A stretch of 64,000 nt of DNA from Streptomyces sp. Z26 (lineage in GTDB: Bacteria; Actinomycetota; Actinomycetes; Streptomycetales; Streptomycetaceae): assembly GCF_003665095.1 (NCBI RefSeq), contig NZ_RCHV01000002.1:5008501-5072500 (forward strand), written 5' to 3'. The translations under genes and the position numbers were made by a program. Positions 58,187-64,000 of the stretch are shown here, piece by piece (position 1 is the stretch's first letter; each line of letters begins with the position of its first letter). A model generated the notes under the pieces. It searched no databases and was not told the origin of the DNA. It saw nothing but the letters and a program-made list of their open reading frames with translations.

Positions 58187-59815
58187 GTGAGCGGCAACGG
58201 CGACAGCGGTGTCGGCGCGCCCGAGAAGCGCCCGAACGAGCAGCTGGGTTCGTGGTTCGTCCGGAGCGGATGGTCGAAGGGCGAGCTGGCCCGGCAGGTG
58301 AACCGGCGGGCGCGCCAGCTCGGCGCCCACCACGTCAGCACGGACACCTCGCGCGTACGGCGCTGGCTGGACGGCGAGCAGCCGCGCGAGCCCATACCGC
58401 GCATCCTGTCGGAGCTGTTCTCGGAGCGCTTCGGCTGCGTCGTCGCCGTCGAGGACCTGGGGCTGCGCCCGGCGCGCACCTCCCCGGCGGCCTCCGGCGT
58501 GGACCTGCCCTGGGCGGGGCCGCAGACGGTGACGCTGATCAGCGAGTTCTCGCGCAGCGACCTGATGCTGGGGCGCCGCGGCTTCCTCGGCACCTCCCTG
58601 ACCATGGCCGCCGGGCAGGCGCTGATCGAGCCCATGCAGCGCTGGCTGGTGCCCACCCCGACGGCCCCCGTCGCGCCGGACGCCGCTCCCGCCCCGCCCA
58701 CGGACCCCGGCGCCGTGCCGCCCGCCCCCGCGTCGGGCCCGCCGCCCGGGGTGGAGACGGCCGCGCCGTTCCCGACCCGGGACGCGGGGCCGCGCGCCGG
58801 CGGGAACGCGGGCGGCGCGCGACGTACGGCCCGGCTGTCCGTACCGGAGCTGGAGCTGCTGGAGCAGACCACCGTGATGTTCCGCCGCTGGGACGCGGCG
58901 TGCGGCGGCGGCCTGCGCCGCAAGGCCGTCGTCGGGCAGCTGCACGAGGTGACGGAGCTGCTCCAGGACAGCCACTCCGCGGAGATCACCCGCCGCCTCT
59001 TCGGCGTGACCGCCGAACTGGCCGAGCTGGCGGGCTGGATGACGTACGACATCGGCATGCAGCCCACCGCGCAGAAGTACTTCGTGCTGGCGCTGCACGC
59101 GGCGAAGGAGGCCGGGGACCGGCCGCTCGGCTCGTACGTGCTCTCGGACATGAGCCGCCAGATGATCCATCTCGGCCGCCCCGAGGACGCGTTGGAGCTG
59201 ATCCACCTCGCGCAGTACGGCAGCCGCGAGGGCGCCACCGCCCGTACGCAGGCGATGCTGCACGCGGTGGAGGCGCGGGCGTACGCGAACATGGGCCAGC
59301 CCGGCAAGTGCAAGCGGGCCGTACGGATGGCAGAGGACACCTTCGAGGACATCGACGGCTTCGCCCCGGAGCCGGACTGGATCCGCTTCTTCTCCGCCGC
59401 CGAACTGCACGCGGAGAACGCCCACTCGTACCGCGACCTGGCGTACTCCGCGGGCCGCAGCCCCACGTACGCCTCGCTGGCGGAGCCCGCGATGGAGCGC
59501 GCCATCGAGCTGTACCGGCGGGAGGTGGCCGAGTCGGCGGCGGAGGGTGGCGGCCACCAGCGGTCGTACGCGCTGAACCTCATCGGCATGGCCAGCGTGC
59601 ACCTCCTCCAGAAGGACCCGGAGCGGTGCGCCTCACGTGCGTCGGAGGCGATGGACGTGGCCCGACGGCTGCGCTCGGAGCGGGTCAACAACCGCATCCG
59701 CCGGACGGCGGCGACGGCGGCCCGCGACTTCGGGCAGGTGCCCGCGGTGGCGCGGCTGACCGAGCGGCTCAGCCGTGAGCTGCCCGACGAGGAGGACTCC
59801 GCGCTGGCGGGCTGA
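58187..59815 (+). CDS. nsdA: NsdA, negative regulator of differentiation
   Basis: 542 residues from GTG at 58187 (GGGGG 8 bases upstream; an ATG at 58172 is in frame). The conserved N-domain RPNEQLGSWFVRSGWSKGELARQVNRRARQLGAHHVSTDTSRVRRWLDGE (in sections) is helix-turn-helix-like. A Pro-rich linker (about 160-215) leads to a TPR-type helical repeat region (VTELLQDSHSAEITRRLFG, GSYVLSDMSRQMIHLGRPEDALELI, in part). In S. coelicolor deletion raises antibiotic production and sporulation. There is no signal peptide. Confidence 0.94.
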   Translation: MSGNGDSGVGAPEKRPNEQLGSWFVRSGWSKGELARQVNRRARQLGAHHVSTDTSRVRRWLDGEQPREPIPRILSELFSERFGCVVAVEDLGLRPARTSPAASGVDLPWAGPQTVTLISEFSRSDLMLGRRGFLGTSLTMAAGQALIEPMQRWLVPTPTAPVAPDAAPAPPTDPGAVPPAPASGPPPGVETAAPFPTRDAGPRAGGNAGGARRTARLSVPELELLEQTTVMFRRWDAACGGGLRRKAVVGQLHEVTELLQDSHSAEITRRLFGVTAELAELAGWMTYDIGMQPTAQKYFVLALHAAKEAGDRPLGSYVLSDMSRQMIHLGRPEDALELIHLAQYGSREGATARTQAMLHAVEARAYANMGQPGKCKRAVRMAEDTFEDIDGFAPEPDWIRFFSAAELHAENAHSYRDLAYSAGRSPTYASLAEPAMERAIELYRREVAESAAEGGGHQRSYALNLIGMASVHLLQKDPERCASRASEAMDVARRLRSERVNNRIRRTAATAARDFGQVPAVARLTERLSRELPDEEDSALAG

Positions 59816-59833
59816 GGGGCCCGCGAGCGTTCG

Positions 59834-59880
59834 TTCACCGAGGCGTAACAACGTCCGCGCGTTCGTCACCGCGGCGAAAC
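59834..59880 (+). promoter_or_regulatory. Tandem GlnR-type boxes upstream of amtB
   Basis: Two half-site pairs: TTCAC-N6-GTAAC (ending 59849) and GTCAC-N6-GAAAC (59865-59880). They fit the GlnR consensus gTnAc-n6-GaAAc and lie about 105-150 bases before the amtB start. GlnR is the nitrogen regulator of Streptomyces. Confidence 0.7.
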
Positions 59881-59983
59881 GCCCCTCGGCGCCCGTGGAA
59901 ACGGGGGCTCGGGATTCTGTGGCGCATTCCGGCCCATCAGATCCTGCCCCGGGCGGGTCTCCGACTCCGAGGGAGACGTCACA

Positions 59984-61273
59984 TTGAACGGCGCGGACAC
60001 CGCCTTCGTACTGATCAGCGCAGCGCTGGTCATGGTGATGACGCCCGGCCTCGCCTTCTTCTACGGCGGCATGGTCCGGGTCAAGAGCGCACTCAACATG
60101 CTCATGATGTCCTTCGTCTCGCTGGGCATCGTCAGCGTCCTGTGGGTGCTGTACGGCTACTCGCTCGCCTTCGGCTCCGACAACGGCGGAGTCATCGGCA
60201 ACTTCGACCACATCGGCCTCAAGGGCATCGACGCCACCACGCTGACCGGCGGTGACGAGGGCATCCCCGTCTTCGCGTTCGTCACGTTCCAGCTGATGTT
60301 CGCCGTCCTGACGCCCGCCCTGATGAGCGGGGCGCTCGCGGACCGGGTGAAGTTCAGCTCCTGGGCGCTGTTCATCACGCTCTGGGTGACCTTCGTGTAC
60401 TTCCCCGTCGCGCACTGGGTGTGGGCCGAGGGCGGCTGGCTGTTCGAGCTGGAGGTCATCGACTTCGCGGGCGGCACCGCCGTCCACATCAACGCGGGTG
60501 TCGGCGCCCTCGCCGCCGTCCTCGTCGTCGGCCGCCGCATCGGCTTCCGCAAGGACGTGATGCGCCCGCACAGCCTGCCGCTGGTGATGCTCGGCACGGC
60601 GCTGCTGTGGTTCGGCTGGTTCGGCTTCAACGCGGGCTCCGCCCTCGCCGCCGACGGCACCGCCGCCACCATGGCGCTCAACACGCAGGTCGCCACCGGC
60701 GCCGCGATGCTCGGCTGGCTCGCGTACGAACGCGTACGGCACGGCGCGTTCACCACCCTCGGCGCCGCGTCCGGCGCGGTCGCCGGACTGGTCGCGATCA
60801 CGCCGTCCGGCGCGCACGTCAACGCCATGGGCGCCGTCCTGATCGGCGTCGTCGCGGGGGCCCTCTGCTCCTGGGCGGTCAGCCTCAAGTTCAAGCTGGG
60901 CTACGACGACTCGCTCGACGTGGTCGGCGTGCACCTCGTCGGCGGTGTCGTGGGCACCCTGCTCGTCGGCGTCCTCGCCGTCGACGGGGTGGGCGGCGCC
61001 GGGCAGTTGGGGAAGCAGGCGGTGGGCGCGTTCTCGGTGATGGCGTTCTCGTTCGTGGTCTCCTGGCTGCTGGCCCGGCTCGTCCAGGCCACCGTCGGCT
61101 TCCGCGCCGGGGAGGACGAGGAGGTGACCGGCCTCGACCAGGCGTTCCACGCGGAGACGGCGTACGACTCCAGCGCCTCCGGCGGCTCGTCCGCCACCCG
61201 CGGCACGGGCACGGTGGGTGTCACGGGGGCGGCGGGGACCACGGGTACGAAGACCAGGAAGGTGGAAGCGTGA
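59984..61273 (+). CDS. amtB: Ammonium transporter
   Basis: 429 residues from TTG at 59984 (CGAGGGAGACG upstream). Eleven membrane helices are expected. Amt signatures: MTPGLAFFYGGMVRVKSALN, FAGGTAVHINAGVGALAA (pore His), and GVHLVGGVVGTLLVGVLA (second pore His). A Ser/Gly/Thr-rich C-tail of about 40 residues replaces the usual short one. The stop overlaps the glnK start (GTGA). It is probably induced under nitrogen starvation through GlnR. Confidence 0.96.
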   Translation: MNGADTAFVLISAALVMVMTPGLAFFYGGMVRVKSALNMLMMSFVSLGIVSVLWVLYGYSLAFGSDNGGVIGNFDHIGLKGIDATTLTGGDEGIPVFAFVTFQLMFAVLTPALMSGALADRVKFSSWALFITLWVTFVYFPVAHWVWAEGGWLFELEVIDFAGGTAVHINAGVGALAAVLVVGRRIGFRKDVMRPHSLPLVMLGTALLWFGWFGFNAGSALAADGTAATMALNTQVATGAAMLGWLAYERVRHGAFTTLGAASGAVAGLVAITPSGAHVNAMGAVLIGVVAGALCSWAVSLKFKLGYDDSLDVVGVHLVGGVVGTLLVGVLAVDGVGGAGQLGKQAVGAFSVMAFSFVVSWLLARLVQATVGFRAGEDEEVTGLDQAFHAETAYDSSASGGSSATRGTGTVGVTGAAGTTGTKTRKVEA

Positions 61274-61608
61274 AGCTCATCACGGCGGTGATTAAGCCGC
61301 ACCGGCTCGACGAGGTCAAGGAAGCGCTCCAGGCGTTCGGCGTGCAGGGCCTCACGGTGACCGAGGCGAGCGGCTACGGGCGGCAGCGCGGCCACACCGA
61401 GGTCTACCGGGGCGCGGAGTACACCGTCGACCTCGTACCCAAGGTGCGCATCGAGGTCCTCGTCGAGGACGAGGACGCGGAGCAGCTGATCGAGGTGGTC
61501 GTCAAGGCGTCCCGCACCGGCAAGATCGGCGACGGCAAGGTGTGGAGCCTGCCGGTCGACACGGCCGTACGGGTCCGGACGGGCGAGCGTGGCCCGGACG
61601 CCCTCTGA
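61270..61608 (+). CDS. glnK: PII signal protein GlnK
   Basis: 112 residues from GTG at 61270. It begins MKLITAVIKPHRLDEVKEAL, and the T-loop is GHTEVYRGAEYTVDLVPK with Tyr51, the residue adenylylated by GlnD in Streptomyces. GKIGDGKVWSLPVD is the C-loop. It senses ATP/ADP and 2-oxoglutarate and gates AmtB. Confidence 0.97.
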   Translation: MKLITAVIKPHRLDEVKEALQAFGVQGLTVTEASGYGRQRGHTEVYRGAEYTVDLVPKVRIEVLVEDEDAEQLIEVVVKASRTGKIGDGKVWSLPVDTAVRVRTGERGPDAL

Positions 61609-64000
61609 CGTGGCGCCCCGCGACTACGCGACGGCCCGGCGCCGCCTCCTGCGCGGCGGCGCCCGGTCGGGCCCGGCCCGCCGCGCAGAGCTGTCCCGGC
61701 TGACCGACCACTGGCTGGCCGGGCTGTTCGGCGGGGCGCCGCCGGGCACGGCCCTGGTCGCCACCGGCGGGTACGGGCGCGGGGAGCTGTCCCCGCGCAG
61801 CGACCTCGACCTGCTGCTTCTGCACGACGGGAGCCTCGCGCCGGACGAACTGGCGGGGCTCGCGGACCGCGTCTGGTACCCGGTGTGGGACCTCGGCGTC
61901 GCCCTCGACCACTCCGTACGGAGCCCGGCCGAGGTGCGCCGGGCCGCCGACGACGACCTGCGGGTGCAGCTCGGCCTGCTCGACGCCCGGCACCTCGCCG
62001 GGGACCCCGCGCTGACCACCGCGCTGCGCTCCGACGTACTCGCCCGATGGCGCGCGCAGGCCACCCGCCGCCTGCCCGAGCTGCACGAGCTGTGCCGCGA
62101 ACGGGCCGCGCGCCACGGCGAGTTGCGGTTCCTGCTGGAGCCGGACCTGAAGGAGGCGCGCGGCGGGCTGCGGGACGCCACCGCGCTCCGCGCCGTCGCC
62201 GCCTCCTGGCTGGCGGACGCCCCGCGCGAGGGCCTGGAGCAGGCCCGCCGCTCCCTCCTCGACGTCCGCGACGCCCTCCAGCTGGCCACCGGCCGGGCGG
62301 GCGACCGGCTGTCGCTGCACGACCAGGACCAGGTCGCGGCGGACCTCGGACTGGCCGACGCGGACGAACTGCTGCGCCGGGTCTACGAGGCGGCGCGCAC
62401 CCTCGCGTACGCCGGGGACGTCACCTGGCGCGAGGTCGGCCGCGTCGTACGCGCCCGCTCCGGGCGGCAGCGGCTGCGCGGCCTGCTCGGCGGCACTCGT
62501 ACCGGCGGCGCGCGCCAGGAGCGTACGCCCCTCGCGGACGGCGTCGTCGCACACGACGGCGAGGCCGCCCTCGCCCGTACCGCGCGCCCCGAACGCGACG
62601 CCGTACTGCCGCTGCGCGCCGCCGCCGCGGCGGCCCAGGCCGGAGTGCCGCTGGCACCGTCGGCCGTACGGCGGCTGGCGCGGGCGGCGCCGCCGCTGCC
62701 CGTGCCGTGGCCCGCCGCGGCACGGCAGGAGTTCGTACGTCTCCTCGGCGCGGGCCGCGCGACGGTGCCCGTGTGGGAGGCGCTGGAGGACGCCGGGCTG
62801 GTCGGCGCGCTGCTGCCGGACTGGGAACGCGTACTGTGCCGCCCGCAGCGCAACGCCGTGCACACCTGGACCGTGGACCGGCACCTGATCGAGACCGCCG
62901 TACGCGCCGCCGCCCTCACCCGCCGGGTGCACCGCCCCGACCTGCTGCTCGTCGGCGCGCTGCTGCACGACATCGGCAAGGGCTGGCCCGGCGACCACTC
63001 CGTGGTCGGCGCCGCCGCCGCGCGGGACACCGCCGCCCGGATGGGCTTCGGCGCGGCGGACGCGGACGTGCTCGGCACGCTCGTACGCCACCACCTGCTG
63101 CTCGTCGACACCGCGACCCGCCGCGACCTGGACGACCCGGCGACCGTCGCGGCGGTGGCCGAGGCGGTCGGCGGCCCCGGCACGCTGGAGCTGCTGCACG
63201 CCCTCACCGAGGCCGACGCCCTCGCCACCGGCCCCGCCGCGTGGTCCGCGTGGCGCGCCGGGCTCGTCGCCGACCTGGTGAAGCGCACCGCGGCGGTGCT
63301 CCGGGGCGGCGACCCCGAGGAGCGGGCCGCCGCGTACGCGCCGACGCCGGAGGCGGACCGGCTGGTCCGGGACGCCCGGCACGCCGACGGCCCGGCGCTC
63401 GTCCTGCGCGCGGAGGACGACGACGCCGGAGAGGCGGGGGAGCCCGAAGCGGCGGGCGCGGAGCTGCTGGTGGCCCTGGGCGAACGGCCGGGCGTCCTGC
63501 CCGCGGTGGCGGGCGTACTCGCCCTGCACCGGCTCACCGTGCGCGCCGCCGAACTGCGTCGGCTCCCCGCGCACCCGGAGCCCGGGGCGGCGGACGGCAC
63601 GGGTGGAGGCGACGAGCCGCCCGTGCTGCTGCTGAGCTGGCGGATCGCCGCCGAGTACGGCGCCCTGCCCGACCCGGCACGGTTGCGGGCCGACCTCGTA
63701 CGCGCCCTCGACGGCACCCTGGACGTCGCCGCCCGCCTCGCGGAGCGCGAGCAGGCGTACCGCGGGCCCCGCGACCGTACGTCCGGCGCGCCGCCCGCGC
63801 GCGTGACCGTCGCGCCCACCGGGTCGCGGCTGGCCACCGTCATCGAGGTGCGCGCGCAGGACGCGCCGGGGCTGCTGTTCCGCGTGGCCCGTACGCTGGA
63901 GCACGCACACGTGACGGTGCGCAGCGCGCACGTCAGCACCCTCGGGGCCAACGCCGTCGACGCCTTCTACGTCACCGGCCCCGAGAGCGCCCCGCTGCCC
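61589..64000 (+). CDS. glnD: PII adenylyltransferase/uridylyltransferase GlnD, 3' end cut
   Basis: 804 codons are present before the right edge; no stop is seen. GTG at 61589 overlaps glnK by 20 bases; GTG at 61610 is the alternative. The nucleotidyltransferase motif GGYGRGELSPRSDLDLLLL lies near residue 60, and the HD hydrolase motif LLHDIGKGWPGDH near 460. Two ACT domains begin near 625 (LLVALGERPGVLPAV) and 750 (VIEVRAQDAPGLLFRVARTLE). It modifies Tyr51 of GlnK. Only a short C-terminus is missing. Confidence 0.95.
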   Translation, partial: MARTPSDVAPRDYATARRRLLRGGARSGPARRAELSRLTDHWLAGLFGGAPPGTALVATGGYGRGELSPRSDLDLLLLHDGSLAPDELAGLADRVWYPVWDLGVALDHSVRSPAEVRRAADDDLRVQLGLLDARHLAGDPALTTALRSDVLARWRAQATRRLPELHELCRERAARHGELRFLLEPDLKEARGGLRDATALRAVAASWLADAPREGLEQARRSLLDVRDALQLATGRAGDRLSLHDQDQVAADLGLADADELLRRVYEAARTLAYAGDVTWREVGRVVRARSGRQRLRGLLGGTRTGGARQERTPLADGVVAHDGEAALARTARPERDAVLPLRAAAAAAQAGVPLAPSAVRRLARAAPPLPVPWPAAARQEFVRLLGAGRATVPVWEALEDAGLVGALLPDWERVLCRPQRNAVHTWTVDRHLIETAVRAAALTRRVHRPDLLLVGALLHDIGKGWPGDHSVVGAAAARDTAARMGFGAADADVLGTLVRHHLLLVDTATRRDLDDPATVAAVAEAVGGPGTLELLHALTEADALATGPAAWSAWRAGLVADLVKRTAAVLRGGDPEERAAAYAPTPEADRLVRDARHADGPALVLRAEDDDAGEAGEPEAAGAELLVALGERPGVLPAVAGVLALHRLTVRAAELRRLPAHPEPGAADGTGGGDEPPVLLLSWRIAAEYGALPDPARLRADLVRALDGTLDVAARLAEREQAYRGPRDRTSGAPPARVTVAPTGSRLATVIEVRAQDAPGLLFRVARTLEHAHVTVRSAHVSTLGANAVDAFYVTGPESAPLP

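Overview
The window is high-GC actinobacterial chromosome (GC-ending codons, many GTG/TTG starts). Two conservons, nsdA, hupS with a lysine-rich tail, ndgR and an accB/accE pair point to Streptomyces or a very close relative. From memory, the gene order matches the conserved chromosomal core running from leuB to glnD in S. coelicolor (about SCO5522 to SCO5585). There is no IS element, prophage, integrase or CRISPR array. The gene at each edge is cut: a metallophosphoesterase on the left and glnD on the right.

Layout. 1-10.5 kb: amino-acid and acyl-CoA metabolism (leuB, ilvE, cimA, accB-accE), interrupted by a leftward three-gene operon encoding an uncharacterised secretion-type alpha/beta hydrolase set. 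10.5-22.1 kb: two tandem conservons (cvnA-B-C-D twice), which are membrane histidine-kinase-like and small-GTPase signalling modules. Their cvnB and cvnD genes are almost identical in DNA. 22.2-27.2 kb: an FAH-family protein, gltX, a receptor Ser/Thr kinase fused to an amino-acid-binding domain, then tRNA-Gln and two tRNA-Glu. 27.3-38.6 kb: ndgR divergent from leuCD, a small TTA-containing gene, hupS, cofC, an acyltransferase, gpsA, ddl, two small leftward genes, thiL and thiD. 38.7-50.3 kb: rpmB, a DAK-domain kinase, recG, rsmD, coaD, a SepIVA-like protein, a DUF177 protein, rpmF, rnc, mutM, a secreted CAP protein, an acylphosphatase and a 69-residue protein. 50.5-64 kb: smc, a glucose-type permease, ftsY, a prim-pol-like protein, nsdA, and the nitrogen operon amtB-glnK-glnD behind two GlnR-type half-site pairs.

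How the genes work together. leuB, leuC, leuD, ilvE and cimA serve branched-chain amino-acid synthesis, and NdgR is their likely local regulator. gltX, the tRNAs and the amino-acid-binding kinase form a glutamate-themed cluster. The rpmB-to-smc stretch is translation, repair and chromosome housekeeping.

The most unusual signals are these: near-identical, low-GC3 cvnB and cvnD pairs; an in-frame TTA codon in the second cvnA and another in a 95-residue gene that also sits behind a perfect 18-bp palindrome; an intrinsic terminator with a U-tract in the cimA leader; a probable 46-bp insertion that re-created the thiL start; a CofC protein fused to a cold-shock-like domain; and a run of apparently leaderless genes. 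I did not find a wholly new multi-gene defence or mobile system. The conservons and the alpha/beta-hydrolase trio are the least understood parts.
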